A stretch of DNA of 64,000 nt from Betaproteobacteria bacterium (GCA_028292435.1 JAQGMI010000125.1:55009-119008); one strand, 5' to 3'. Shown: positions 52,024 through 61,161, counted from the stretch's first letter. Notes: generated by a model from the letters alone, not told the origin. A program made the numbers and translations.

Positions 52024-52959
52024 TTAAGTACCGCGTCCCCACAAGCCGCAGTAACGGCGCAGCACGAACGGCATGCCCTGTTCATAACCGGGCCAGCTCG
52101 CGTACTTGGGCAGTTTCACTTCTTTCTCAACGGGGTCCCAGCATTTGCCGGCTTGCGCTTCGACCTTGACGGCAGCGGACGCGTCCTGCAGGAAGGTAAG
52201 CTGATCCTGCGCATCCTGCTTGGTGCCAAAGCGTCCGCCAACGCCGGGATGGCCGGGAATCAGCGTCTGCCAGTCGAGCGCGAGCACGCGCTTGATTGAA
52301 TCTTCGGCTTCGAGCGGATAAAAATCGATCATGCCGCGGCCGGGTATCTGGCCTACCGGCAGGAAGTCGACGGCGAACAGCACTTTCTCTTTCGGCAGCA
52401 ACATGACGACCGTGCTGTCCGAATGATTAAGGCCGACGTAGTGCAGCTCCATCGTGGTACCGCCGAGCTTGATCACGTGCTTTTTACCGGTGAACGTCTG
52501 GTCGGGCAGGACGGTGTGCGGGTCCTTTAGCACCGCAAGCCGTTCTTTCGCGCGCTTGTGCGAAACAAAGGTGGCGCCGGCGTCCTTGAACGGTTTGCCG
52601 CCCGCGATGTGATCGAAGTGATGGTGGCTATAAACCACGTACTTGATCGGCTTGTCGGTAATTTTTCGGATTTCGGCAACATAAGTCTCAACCGCCTGCG
52701 GACGTCCGTAGCCGATCGGATCCGTTGCGATCACGCCGGCGGGCGTGACGACGAAAATCGACTGACTGTTCTGATAGCGAAACGCGTAAACGTTGTCAGT
52801 GCCTTCGACTTTTTTGGTCTCGAACATCGGCGGTTTGGGCGCCGGTGCCGCTGCCGGCGCTGGTGCCGGTGTTGCCGCAGGTTCCGCTGGTGTCTGGGCA
52901 TGCGCCGATGGCGCAAGAATAAACAAGCTCGCAAGCAGTGATAGTCGGATGCTCTTCAT
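52024..52959 (-). CDS. exported MBL-fold metallohydrolase
   Basis: 311 residues from the ATG at 52959, preceded by GAGGGGAG. Signal peptide ends APSAHAQ, followed by an Ala/Pro linker of about 25 residues. The metal motif is YSHHHFDHIAGG near 130 (HxHxDH), with a later His in LNHSDSTVVML near 195, Asp in FAVDFLP near 215 and His in IPGHPGVGG near 250. Zinc hydrolase, periplasmic. Substrate unknown; the family includes lactonases, beta-lactamases and SoxH/QbdB-like proteins linked to quinoprotein oxidation. It stands alone between a terminator and the FMN oxidase gene. Confidence 0.9.
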   Translation of the reverse strand: MKSIRLSLLASLFILAPSAHAQTPAEPAATPAPAPAAAPAPKPPMFETKKVEGTDNVYAFRYQNSQSIFVVTPAGVIATDPIGYGRPQAVETYVAEIRKITDKPIKYVVYSHHHFDHIAGGKPFKDAGATFVSHKRAKERLAVLKDPHTVLPDQTFTGKKHVIKLGGTTMELHYVGLNHSDSTVVMLLPKEKVLFAVDFLPVGQIPGRGMIDFYPLEAEDSIKRVLALDWQTLIPGHPGVGGRFGTKQDAQDQLTFLQDASAAVKVEAQAGKCWDPVEKEVKLPKYASWPGYEQGMPFVLRRYCGLWGRGT

Positions 52960-53084
52960 GAAACTCCCCTCGGTAGTTGGTTTAGTTTGATTCTCTCGAT
53001 GCTGCAGCCGCCACCGGCTAACACCAAGGAACGCCACGGTATTCCAAGCGCATTGATCCTGCAAACGCCGGGCGGAGTTATGGA

Positions 53085-54311
53085 CTACGGATTGCGCGCG
53101 TCCACCAGCAACTCCCGTTTGAGTTCCTCTAGGCGGGTGATGCCGAGCAGAGCCATGTCGCGATCGACTTCTTCCCTCAGCAGCTTGATCGCATGCCGCA
53201 CGCCGATGTCCCCCCCGATTGCTGCCGCGTACAGGAACGGCCGGCCGACGAAAACGAATTGCGCGCCGAGCGTCAACGCTTTCAGGATGTCAGTGCCGCG
53301 GCGGATGCCGCTGTCCATCATGACGGTCATCCCGCGCGCTTCTTCAACGACACCGGGCAGCACCCGCAGCGGCGCGATGGCGCCGTCGAGCTGGCGGCCG
53401 CCGTGGTTGGAAACGATCACGCCGTCGACGCCGCTTTCGCGCGCGATGCGTGCATCATTCTTGTTGAGCACGCCTTTCAACACGAGCTTGCCTTTCCACA
53501 GCCGCCGCATTAATTCGACGTGCGGCCACGAGAGCTGGTCGCGTTGTCCGCGATCGCGTTCGCCGGTGCGCGTGATCAGCGGCGTGCGCGGGCCCAGGTT
53601 TTCGAAATGCGGCATGCCCTGGGTCAGCAAGGTGCGCAGGAACATGCCGACGAACCAGCGCGGATGCAGGAAACTGTCCCACGCGAGGCGCACGGTCGGG
53701 CGCAGCGGACGATTGAACCCGCTGCGCACGTTGTTCTCGCGGTTAGCGCCGACCGGCACGTCGACGGTGAGCACGAGCGTATCGAAGTTTGCCGCCGCGA
53801 CGCGGTTGACGAGTTCGGTGATGGCAGCCGTTTCGCCGGGCAGGTATGCCTGGAACCATGCCGTGCGGCCCGCGCTGCGTACGTCTTCCAGACGCGACAG
53901 CGAAGCACCGCTCATGATCATCGGAATATTGGATGCGGCGGCCGAGCGCGCGAGCACGATGTCGCCCTGATACGCGGCCATCGAACTGCCGCCCATCGGC
54001 GCGAAGCCGAACGGTGCATCGTACGTCTGACCGAACAACGTCGTTTTGCACGAGCGCCCTGAGACATCGACGAGCGCCCGCGGCACAAAAGCATAATCGT
54101 CGAATGCCGCACGGTTCGCGCGCAGCGATGAATTCGTCTCGGCGCCGCCCGAAACATAACCGTACATCGGCCGCGGCAGATAGCGGCGCGCGGGCGCTTC
54201 AAAGTCGTCGAGCGCGAGCATCATGCGCAGATGGCCCGGCAGTTCCTTGTCTGGTTCGGCGCGCGCGCCGGTGTGACGCCAGGCTTCGGTATTGGTCGGC
54301 GAATTCGACAT
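53085..54311 (-). CDS. FMN-dependent alpha-hydroxy acid oxidase/dehydrogenase
   Basis: 408 residues from the ATG at 54311; a longer in-frame start at 54452 is not supported. TIM-barrel FMN enzyme of the lactate/glycolate/mandelate oxidase family. Marks are the N-terminal FEAPARRYLPRPMYGYVSGG, FGFAPMGGSSMAAYQGDIVLARSA near 107, the catalytic SNHGGRQLDGAIAPL near 305 and MMDSGIRRGTDILKALTLGA near 330. It would oxidise a 2-hydroxy acid to the 2-oxo acid. Divergent from a Bug gene that may bring in its substrate. Confidence 0.92.
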   Translation of the reverse strand: MSNSPTNTEAWRHTGARAEPDKELPGHLRMMLALDDFEAPARRYLPRPMYGYVSGGAETNSSLRANRAAFDDYAFVPRALVDVSGRSCKTTLFGQTYDAPFGFAPMGGSSMAAYQGDIVLARSAAASNIPMIMSGASLSRLEDVRSAGRTAWFQAYLPGETAAITELVNRVAAANFDTLVLTVDVPVGANRENNVRSGFNRPLRPTVRLAWDSFLHPRWFVGMFLRTLLTQGMPHFENLGPRTPLITRTGERDRGQRDQLSWPHVELMRRLWKGKLVLKGVLNKNDARIARESGVDGVIVSNHGGRQLDGAIAPLRVLPGVVEEARGMTVMMDSGIRRGTDILKALTLGAQFVFVGRPFLYAAAIGGDIGVRHAIKLLREEVDRDMALLGITRLEELKRELLVDARNP

Positions 54312-54504
54312 GATTGGATTCCGGTTTGGTTGGGAAAGCGCGGCGGCCGCGATTCGAAGTGCGCATATTACCGCATGAGGCAACGCCCGCCGTGCGCGGC
54401 GCGTGCGATTGCGCCGCAGAGGCCGGCGACTGGAACGCGCGCAAGAAAACACCTACACTGGCGCCGGATAATAATTAACCATATGCAAAGCGAGGAGAAG
54501 TGCC

Positions 54505-55467
54505 ATGCATCGCAGCGTGATTTTGAGTTCAGCCGTGCTGGCGGCGGGTGTTGCGGCCGGCGCCGTCGCCCAGACCTATCCGGCGAAACCAATCCGCATG
54601 ATCAACGCATATGCGCCCGGCGGCGCCAGCGATGTTGTCGCGCGCGCGTTCGCGGCGAAACTCACGGAGTTGCTGGGCCAGCAGGTCACGGTCGATCCGC
54701 GCGTCGGCGCCGGCGGCAATATCGCGGCCGAAATCGCGGCGCGCAGTCCGGCTGATGGTTATACGATCCTGATGTCGACAATTTTTCTGTCGACCAACCA
54801 GAGCCTCTATTCCAAATTAAGCTGGGATCCGCAGAAAGATTTCGCGCCGATCTCGATGTTGACGGCGGCGCCGCTCATCCTGTGCGTGCATCCGTCGTTG
54901 CCGGTCAAAAACACGCAGGAGCTGATCGCGCTGGCGAAGAAGCAGCCGGGCCAACTCGATTTTCCGTCAGCCGGCAATGGATCATCGATGCATCTGGGGA
55001 CGGAACTCTTCAACATGATGGCCGGCATCAAGGCGTCTCACGTGCCGTACAAGGGCTCGGGTCCGGGCGTGCTCGATCTCATCAGCGGCCGGCTGCATTT
55101 CATGTTGAACCCGATGCCCGAGCCGGTGCCGTTCATCAAGGCAGGAAAGCTGCGCGGACTTGGCGTCTCGACGTTGAAGCGCATTGCATCGCTGCCCGAG
55201 CTGCCGCCGATTGCCGACGCGCTGCCCGGATTCGAAGTGCTGACATGGCAGGGCCTCGTCGCGCCGGCAGGCACGCCGTCTGACGTCATCAACCGCCTGA
55301 ATTCGGAGCTCGTCAAAGCATTGAAGCAGCCCGAGTTCGAGCAGCGTCTGCGCGACATGGGTCTCGAACTTTACGGCACCACGCCCGAGCAATTCGCCAA
55401 AGTGATTCGCGACGACAACGTGAAGTGGGCGAAGGTCATCAAGGCGACCGGCGCGCGCATCGACTAG
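54505..55467 (+). CDS. Bug/TctC-family periplasmic solute-binding protein
   Basis: 320 residues. GAGGAGAAG lies before the ATG. Signal peptide MHRSVILSSAVLAAGVAAGAVAQ. Then YPAKPIRMINAYAPGGASD, the DPRVGAGGNIA loop (Asp-Pro-Arg instead of Asp-Asn-Arg), PADGYTIL, HVPYKGSGPGV and KWAKVIKATGARID. The INAYAPGG and DPRVG loops mark it as less standard than its neighbours. Divergent from the FMN oxidase gene, convergent with the CMD gene. Confidence 0.9.
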   Translation: MHRSVILSSAVLAAGVAAGAVAQTYPAKPIRMINAYAPGGASDVVARAFAAKLTELLGQQVTVDPRVGAGGNIAAEIAARSPADGYTILMSTIFLSTNQSLYSKLSWDPQKDFAPISMLTAAPLILCVHPSLPVKNTQELIALAKKQPGQLDFPSAGNGSSMHLGTELFNMMAGIKASHVPYKGSGPGVLDLISGRLHFMLNPMPEPVPFIKAGKLRGLGVSTLKRIASLPELPPIADALPGFEVLTWQGLVAPAGTPSDVINRLNSELVKALKQPEFEQRLRDMGLELYGTTPEQFAKVIRDDNVKWAKVIKATGARID

Positions 55468-55481
55468 TTACTCGTTATTCG

Positions 55482-56003
55482 CTATTCGTGGTCGATCTTC
55501 AGCGCTTCGAGAAAGCGCGACACGAGGTTGTACGCGCAGACGGTGGCGGTCAGATCGGTGATCGCGCGGGTATCGAAATGTTTTTTCACCGCCGCGAAAA
55601 CATCGTCACTCACGTGAACATCACGCGTCATCGCGTCGGTGTAAGCAAGCACCGCACGCGCGGCGTCGTCGAATTCCGTTGATTTCTCCCAGCCGCCGAT
55701 AGCGGCGATCTGCGCTTCTGTCATGCCTTCCTTGCGCGCGATCGGCACGTGAATGTCGCGCTCATAGTCGGCGCCGTTGATAACGGCGATGCGAATGATC
55801 ACGAGTTCGCGATAGCGGCCTGGCAGCGTCGACTTGTGCCGCACGGCCGTGAGCAGGTTGAGCCAGCCCTGTGCGATCGGCGGACTGTTGAGCAGCATGC
55901 GATAGATGTTCGGAATCTTGCCGTCGCGCTCGGCGCGGATCTGGGCGGCGAGCGCGGCGATTGCCGAGTCGGCGTTTTCATCGGCGTAGCTGATGCGGGC
56001 CAT
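55482..56003 (-). CDS. carboxymuconolactone decarboxylase (CMD) family protein
   Basis: 173 residues, helical CMD fold. The active-site helix region reads RELVIIRIAVINGADYERDIHVPIARKEG. The His after the helix kink is kept (DIH), but the Cys expected before YE is Asp, so this is not an AhpD-type peroxidase. TEFDDAARAVLAYTDAMTRD and LTATVCAYNLVSRFLEAL are typical of the uncharacterised CMD group. It is the last gene of a minus-strand set: Bug, dehydrogenase-like protein, CMD, with gaps of 32 and 31 bases. Confidence 0.85.
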   Translation of the reverse strand: MARISYADENADSAIAALAAQIRAERDGKIPNIYRMLLNSPPIAQGWLNLLTAVRHKSTLPGRYRELVIIRIAVINGADYERDIHVPIARKEGMTEAQIAAIGGWEKSTEFDDAARAVLAYTDAMTRDVHVSDDVFAAVKKHFDTRAITDLTATVCAYNLVSRFLEALKIDHE

Positions 56004-56034
56004 GCGGTTTCCTCTCGGGTAAAAATCGCGTTGA

Positions 56035-56889
56035 TTACAGTAATGGATTGTCGTGACCGGTCGCGATACCGGCGTCGGCGATCAACGACGTCTGCGTGCC
56101 GACCGGCAGATTGACGCCGAGTTCACGCGCAAGTTCGAGTGCCGTGTGCAGGTCTTTACGCATATTTGGCAGATCCGCGTCGGGCGTGCTTGCTTCGAGC
56201 ATGCTTTTCCAGCGCGGCCCCATGTCGTTCCACATTGCGAGCACATTGCTGTTGGCGATGCCGTCCTTGATGATCTGCTTCATCACTGCCGGCTGCACGC
56301 CGCCGGCGGTGCCGAGCGACAGGCCTTCGAGCAAGCCCAGAACATTGACGCTCATGATGAGCTGATGAGCGAGCTTTGCGGCCTGGCCGGCGCCGACGTC
56401 GCCTGCGCGCGTGATGATGTGAGCGAACGACTTGAATACCGGCAACGCGCGCGCGAGCGTGTCTTCCGCGCCGCCGACCATCAGGCTCAATTTGCCTTCG
56501 GACGCCGCGAGATAACCGCCGGTAATCGGCATGTCGATGGTCGCGCAGCCTTTCGCCGCAAGCGCTTCAGCAATGCGCACGACGGGCGCCGGCCCCAGCG
56601 TGCTGCCCGTGGCGAACACCGAACCGCGCTTGATCGACAGAATGATTCCTTTCGCGCCGAACACGACATCGTCGGTCTGCGCGCGATCAAGCACGAGACT
56701 GATGATGAGGTCGCTGTTCGAGGCGACCTCCGCGGATGACTTGCACGCCGTTGCGCCGGCCTTGGCGAGCTCGATGACCGGTTCATCGCGAATGTCGTAC
56801 ACGTAAACCGGAAAACCCGCGGCGACTGCGCGCAGTGCAATCGGCTTGCCGATAATGCCGAGACCAATGATGCCGACTTTAGTTTTCAT
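56035..56889 (-). CDS. 3-hydroxyisobutyrate dehydrogenase-family oxidoreductase
   Basis: 284 residues of the beta-hydroxyacid dehydrogenase family. The Rossmann start VGIIGLGIIGKPIALRAVAAG binds NAD(P). The substrate-binding motif reads DMPITGGYLAASEGKL near 118, a variant of DAPVSGG. The catalytic Lys is in GAGQAAKLAHQLIMS near 172. It would oxidise a 3-hydroxy acid to a semialdehyde or reduce the reverse. It is second in a three-gene set after a Bug gene and before a CMD gene, which suggests catabolism of a hydroxy acid. Confidence 0.9.
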   Translation of the reverse strand: MKTKVGIIGLGIIGKPIALRAVAAGFPVYVYDIRDEPVIELAKAGATACKSSAEVASNSDLIISLVLDRAQTDDVVFGAKGIILSIKRGSVFATGSTLGPAPVVRIAEALAAKGCATIDMPITGGYLAASEGKLSLMVGGAEDTLARALPVFKSFAHIITRAGDVGAGQAAKLAHQLIMSVNVLGLLEGLSLGTAGGVQPAVMKQIIKDGIANSNVLAMWNDMGPRWKSMLEASTPDADLPNMRKDLHTALELARELGVNLPVGTQTSLIADAGIATGHDNPLL

Positions 56890-56921
56890 TTAAACGTCCC
56901 GACCTTGTTCATCGGCAATTC

Positions 56922-57896
56922 CTAATCAACCTTGATGTTTGATTCGCGCGCAACGCGCTGCCATTTCTCGACTTCGGTCGAGAGCAGGCGAGTAAATTCC
57001 GCGGCCGGCAGCGGCGACGGCTCGGCGCCTTCGGCGGCGAGGCGCTGGGCGGCTTCGGGTTGATTCAGGATGGCGGCAATTTCGGTATTGAGCTTGTTGA
57101 TGACAGCGGCGGGCGTCGCCGCTGGCGCGAGCACGCCCCACCAGATGCTCATTGCGTAACCGGGTACGCCCGATTCGGCAATCGTCGGCACATCGGGCAG
57201 CAATGGCGAGCGCTTCAGCGTGCTCACCCCCAGCGCTTTCAGCCGACCCGCGCGAACCTGCGCAAGCGTAATCGCCGCGGTGCCGAACATGACTTGCACC
57301 TGCCCGCCGATCAGATCGGTCAGCGCCTGCGGGCCGCCTTTGTACGGCACGTTGACCAGTTGCGCGCCGGTGATCCGTGAGAACAGCGCGCCGGCGAAAT
57401 GATTGACGCCGCCGGTACCCGAAATCGCATACGTGATCGTATTGGGTTCGGCGCGCGCAAGATCGATCAGGGTTTTGGCGTTGCTCGCGCGAAAGGCCGG
57501 ATGCGCGACGAGCACGAGCGGACCTGAGCCGAGCTGCATCACGGGCGCAAACGACTTTACCGGGTCGAACGGCAACTTGTATACCGCGGCGTTCATGGTG
57601 TGCGACGTCGACATGAACTGAACGGTGTAGCCATCGGCCGGCGCCTTGGTCACGAGTTCGCTCGCGATGATGCCGTTGGCGCCGGGCCGGTTATCGACGA
57701 CGACTTGCTGGCCCACGCGTTCCGTAAATTTGCCGCCGATGAAGCGCGCGAGCATGTCGGTGCCGCTGCCGGCGGGAAAGCCGACGACGATGCGAACGGG
57801 CTTGGCCGGATAAGTTTGTGCCGTCGCAGTCAACGCGGATACATTCAGCGCGAGAAGAGCGGCGGACAGTATGCCGACGTGCAAATGGGCCGCCAT
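56922..57896 (-). CDS. Bug/TctC-family periplasmic solute-binding protein
   Basis: 324 residues from the ATG at 57896, with AAGGAGG upstream; a longer in-frame start at 57995 lacks a ribosome site. Signal peptide ends LTATAQ. Then YPAKPVRIVVGFPAGSGTD, the DNRPGANGIIA loop, PADGYTVQ, NVPYKGGPQAL and KWQRVARESNIKVD. It shares the GFxxGS and RPGANG loops with the Bug at 44848 and is probably its paralogue. First gene of a set with the dehydrogenase and CMD proteins. Confidence 0.92.
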   Translation of the reverse strand: MAAHLHVGILSAALLALNVSALTATAQTYPAKPVRIVVGFPAGSGTDMLARFIGGKFTERVGQQVVVDNRPGANGIIASELVTKAPADGYTVQFMSTSHTMNAAVYKLPFDPVKSFAPVMQLGSGPLVLVAHPAFRASNAKTLIDLARAEPNTITYAISGTGGVNHFAGALFSRITGAQLVNVPYKGGPQALTDLIGGQVQVMFGTAAITLAQVRAGRLKALGVSTLKRSPLLPDVPTIAESGVPGYAMSIWWGVLAPAATPAAVINKLNTEIAAILNQPEAAQRLAAEGAEPSPLPAAEFTRLLSTEVEKWQRVARESNIKVD

Positions 57897-58016
57897 GGGT
57901 TTTTCCTCCTTGAACCGGCCATTTTCGCACGATCGATGCCGCGTTGCCGCAGTGCCGTTCTGCAGTGCGCGAGCCAATAGCGGGCGCTGCATCACGCGGA
58001 ACCGGCGCTCGCTGCT

Positions 58017-58376
58017 TCAGTGCCTGGCCTGACTCCGGTGCGGAGAAAAATATTTGACGCGTGCCGCCGCCGTCCCCTCGCCGAGATCCAATCCAGCCAG
58101 CTCGACGGCGCGTCCGCTCTTTTTCAGGACAACCAGCGCGATGGCGCCGAGCGGCACCCGGTCTCCCGTCAGCGGGTAGCCGTGCAGGTGTTCGCGCAAG
58201 TACTCGGCGACGACTGATGCACGATGGGCCGCTGAAATGTCGAGGCCATAAAAAGATGCCAGCGCCTGCACCGGTGTGTTGCCGTTGACCACGAACCCGT
58301 GAAAGACCGCGCGATCGCGCGTCCACGCAGTCGCGGCCGGAAATGGCCAGATTTGTCGATTATTCTGATCACGCAT
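58017..58376 (-). CDS. standalone transporter-associated domain protein
   Basis: 119 residues from the ATG at 58376, with GGGAGG before it. Residues 22-97 look like the transporter-associated (CorC_HlyC-type) domain found at the C-terminus of NhaP2/CvrA antiporters: a FVVNGNTPVQALASFYGLD start, an alpha segment VAEYLREHLHG, and GDRVPLGAIALVVLKKSGR with AVELAGLDLG. No membrane part is attached. Such domains usually sense or gate; here it would act on its own or with a separate transporter. The Kef-type antiporter 1 kb away is on the same strand but uses an RCK domain. Confidence 0.6.
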   Translation of the reverse strand: MRDQNNRQIWPFPAATAWTRDRAVFHGFVVNGNTPVQALASFYGLDISAAHRASVVAEYLREHLHGYPLTGDRVPLGAIALVVLKKSGRAVELAGLDLGEGTAAARVKYFSPHRSQARH

Positions 58377-58682
58377 TCGATAACCTCCCGATTCATTCGA
58401 TTGTAAAGACCCGCGCCGGCAATTGCGAATTCCTCCCGCAGCTATTTCCGCGCGCTGCGGAATGCAAATCCACATTCGTTCGATGACAACGCCGCGCGCG
58501 GAAAGTGCCGGCGAAGACGCGAAAGCATGACGATGTAATCAGCGTGTAATTATTCTGTAATTAAAAATCGCGGCGTAACATTTTGTTGCAAATCGCTGCG
58601 AACTTGCACGCAGGAAGGCGTGTCTGCTGGTGGGAGTGAATTACTCCACTCTCATAACCAACAATCAAGGAGCACGGAAAAA
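58377..58682. other. 306-base divergent control region with TGTAAT array
   Basis: Holds a triple TGTAAT array at 58534-58561 and an inverted repeat GGAGT-gaatt-ACTCC (58633-58647), 36 bases before the barrel protein start. No further gene is supported. The AT-rich part from about 58530 to 58570 is where a promoter would lie. Confidence 0.55.
58534..58561 (+). promoter_or_regulatory. three TGTAAT repeats at exact 11-base spacing
   Basis: TGTAAT starts at 58534, 58545 and 58556. Direct repeats with an 11-base period are the classical layout for PhoB/OmpR-family dimers. They lie 122-149 bases upstream of the outer membrane barrel gene. Confidence 0.65.
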
Positions 58683-59327
58683 ATGAAAATGCAAACCGTA
58701 ATCACCGGCAGTGTGATAGTCGCAGGAAGCTTGATGAGTGCTGCCGCACTGGCACAGTCGGCGGCACATCCGGGCTGGTATGTCGGCGCGGGTATCGGTC
58801 AGAGCAGGGCGCAGGATCTCGACAGTATCGACGGCACGTTCGCCGGCCGCGGCATAACCAGCTCGAGTGCAATAACCGGTACGGACACGGCGTTAAAACT
58901 TTTCGGCGGCTATCAATTCACTCCGTATATCGGCGCCGAAGGCGGCTACACGAACCTGGGGAAATTCGATATCAACTCAAGTGTCGCAGGGCCCACGTCC
59001 GGAACGGGCGCAGGGACCTGGGAAGCGAAAAACGTGTGGAGTCTTGCCGCGGTCGGCACGCTGCCGATCACTTCGCAGTTGGCCGCTATCGGCAAGCTGG
59101 GGCTCGCCTATTCGAAAGTGAATCTGGATTACTCGGCGCCGGGCGTGGCGATCGGCCAGAGCAATACCGGCACCAGTCCGCTGTACGGGGTCGGGCTCAA
59201 ATACAGCGTGACCCCGAACACCGCTTTGCGCGGCGAGTGGGAACGCTATTCAAACCTCGGTGACGCGGCCACGACCGGCAAGTCGAGCGTCGATGCGTGG
59301 ACGATGAGCGTGCAATACAGCTTCTAG
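58683..59327 (+). CDS. OmpA-like outer membrane beta-barrel protein
   Basis: 214 residues from the ATG at 58683, with AAGGAGC upstream. Signal peptide ends ALAQ (residue 25). The mature part starts GWYVGAGIGQSRAQDLD and follows the small eight-strand barrel pattern (GGYQFTPYIGAEGGYTNLG, WSLAAVGTLPITSQLAAIGKLGLAYSKV, YGVGLKYSVTPNTALRGEWERY) and ends in MSVQYSF with the terminal Phe needed for assembly. No OmpA C-terminal domain. Probably a surface or porin-like barrel controlled through the TGTAAT array. Confidence 0.88.
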   Translation: MKMQTVITGSVIVAGSLMSAAALAQSAAHPGWYVGAGIGQSRAQDLDSIDGTFAGRGITSSSAITGTDTALKLFGGYQFTPYIGAEGGYTNLGKFDINSSVAGPTSGTGAGTWEAKNVWSLAAVGTLPITSQLAAIGKLGLAYSKVNLDYSAPGVAIGQSNTGTSPLYGVGLKYSVTPNTALRGEWERYSNLGDAATTGKSSVDAWTMSVQYSF

Positions 59328-59364
59328 TTGTGCCCCGGCCGGGCGGCAGCGGACGGACAGCGCT

Positions 59365-61161
59365 TTACGCTGAGCCCGCGCGCACCGCCTGAGGCGGGAA
59401 ATAAACAGTGTCTGCTTCGAACAGTTCTTTCAGCTGCGCCGCTGCTTCCTGCGCCGTCTGGATGAGCTGCGCTTCATCATGCTGGAACGCGTGCTGAACC
59501 TTGAGTTGTGCTTCATCGTGCTGCTTGAAGAGCGCGATCGCGCGCTGCGCGTCGGCGATACCGAACCCCAGCCGCAGCAGCGACTGGTGCGCGACTTCGA
59601 GGCTCGACGGAAAGGTCTCGCGATAAATCGCGTCGATGTTCAGATCGCGCAAGCGGAAGTAGTGCACTCGATTGCGCGCCCGCGCGAGGATCGGCAATTG
59701 CGGGAAATGGCGCCTGACCAGTGTGGCGCAGCGGACCGACGCCTCGACGTTGTCGATCGCGAGCACAAACAGTTTCGCTTCGCCGATTTTGGCCGCTTGC
59801 AGCAGATCGAGCCGCGTGGCATCGCCGAAATAAATTTTGCTGCCGAAGCGCCGCACGAAATCGACCTGCTGGTAGCTAACCTCCAGCGCGGTGAACGGTA
59901 TGTCGCACATGCGCAGGACCCGCGAAACGATCTGGCCGTAGCGGCCGTAACCCGCGATGATCACCGGCGTCGCCGGCGCGTCGATGACGTCGTACTCGGG
60001 CTCCGCGCGCCGCTCCTGCCAGCGCAAAAGCAGGCGCTCATGGGCGACGAACATCAGCGGCGCGAGCACCAGGGAGATTGTCACGACCATCACGAGCAGG
60101 TCGGTGGTGGCCGCATCGATGATGCCGATGGCCGCAGCGGTGGAGAACAGCACGAACGCAAATTCGCCGCCCTGGGCGAGCGCGACGCTGACGCGTTGTG
60201 CCGTCTCATTGCCGGCGCCGATCGCGCGCGAGATCGCGTACATCACGCCGAGTTTGATCGCCATCAGCGCCAGCGCGAGGGATATGAGCTTGACCGGCTC
60301 GTTGAGCACGAGCTCGAGGTTCGCACCCATGCCGACGGCCATGAAGAAAAGTCCAAGCAGAAGGCCCTTGAACGGTTCGATGTCGGCTTCGAGCTCGTGC
60401 CGGAATTCCGAGTCGGCGAGCAGCACGCCGGCGAGAAAGGCGCCGAGCGACATCGACAAGCCGATTTTTTCCATGATCAGCGCCGAACCGACGACCATCA
60501 GCAGCGCCGCCGCCGTGAATACTTCGCGACTGCTGTGAAACGCGATGAACTTCAGCGCCGGCCTGACGAGAATGCGGCTCGCGCCGATGACGACGGAAAT
60601 CACCGCGAACCCTTTGGCCGCCATCAGCCATTGCGCGCTGCCGTGCGCGGCGCCGCCCGCCAGCAGCGGCAGCAGCGCGAGCGCGGGAATCACCGCGAGA
60701 TCCTGAAACAGCAAAACGGCGAACGCTTCGCGGCCGTGGACCGTGTTTAATTGCCCGCGCTCGGCGAGCGAAGCCATGACGAGCGCGGTCGACGACAATG
60801 CGAGCCCGAGCCCGATGACGACTGCTGCGTGCCAGCCAAGTCCGAACAGGGTCGCCGCGAGTGCGAGCACGCCGCCGGTGACCCCCACCTGGGCGCCGCC
60901 TAATCCAAATACCGTGCGGCGCAGCGTCCACAAGCGCGCCGGATCGAGTTCGAGCCCGATGAGGAAGAGCAGGAGCACAACGCCGAGCTCCGCGAGGTGT
61001 AGTGTCGACTCGGTTGCGCCGACCACGCCGAATCCCCACGGGCCGATCACCATGCCGGCGGCGAGGTAACCCAGCACCGCGCCGAGCTTGAAGCGCTGGA
61101 AGAGCGGCACCAGTACGACCGCTGTCAGCAATAATATGACGACTTGCTCGAGCAATAACAT
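59365..61161 (-). CDS. Kef-type monovalent cation:proton antiporter (CPA2) with RCK domain
   Basis: 598 residues from the ATG at 61161. Twelve or so transmembrane helices carry LGYLAAGMVIGPWGFGVV, LLLFLIGLELDPARLW, LALSSTALVMASLAERGQL and VALAQGGEFAFVLFSTAA. An RCK_N domain follows near 400-520 (PVIIAGYGRYGQIVSRVLRM, GDATRLDLLQAAKIGEAKLFVLAID). Layout fits KefB/KefC potassium efflux systems; in E. coli these are gated by glutathione adducts. The helical C-terminal tail with paired HDEAQL repeats is like KefB. No KefF/KefG ancillary gene is near. Confidence 0.92.
   Translation of the reverse strand: MLLLEQVVILLLTAVVLVPLFQRFKLGAVLGYLAAGMVIGPWGFGVVGATESTLHLAELGVVLLLFLIGLELDPARLWTLRRTVFGLGGAQVGVTGGVLALAATLFGLGWHAAVVIGLGLALSSTALVMASLAERGQLNTVHGREAFAVLLFQDLAVIPALALLPLLAGGAAHGSAQWLMAAKGFAVISVVIGASRILVRPALKFIAFHSSREVFTAAALLMVVGSALIMEKIGLSMSLGAFLAGVLLADSEFRHELEADIEPFKGLLLGLFFMAVGMGANLELVLNEPVKLISLALALMAIKLGVMYAISRAIGAGNETAQRVSVALAQGGEFAFVLFSTAAAIGIIDAATTDLLVMVVTISLVLAPLMFVAHERLLLRWQERRAEPEYDVIDAPATPVIIAGYGRYGQIVSRVLRMCDIPFTALEVSYQQVDFVRRFGSKIYFGDATRLDLLQAAKIGEAKLFVLAIDNVEASVRCATLVRRHFPQLPILARARNRVHYFRLRDLNIDAIYRETFPSSLEVAHQSLLRLGFGIADAQRAIALFKQHDEAQLKVQHAFQHDEAQLIQTAQEAAAQLKELFEADTVYFPPQAVRAGSA

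Noticed and set aside
59479..60750. A 423-codon open frame opposite the Kef antiporter
   Set aside because: Charged, His/Arg/Glu-rich antisense translation of transmembrane helices; no domain features.
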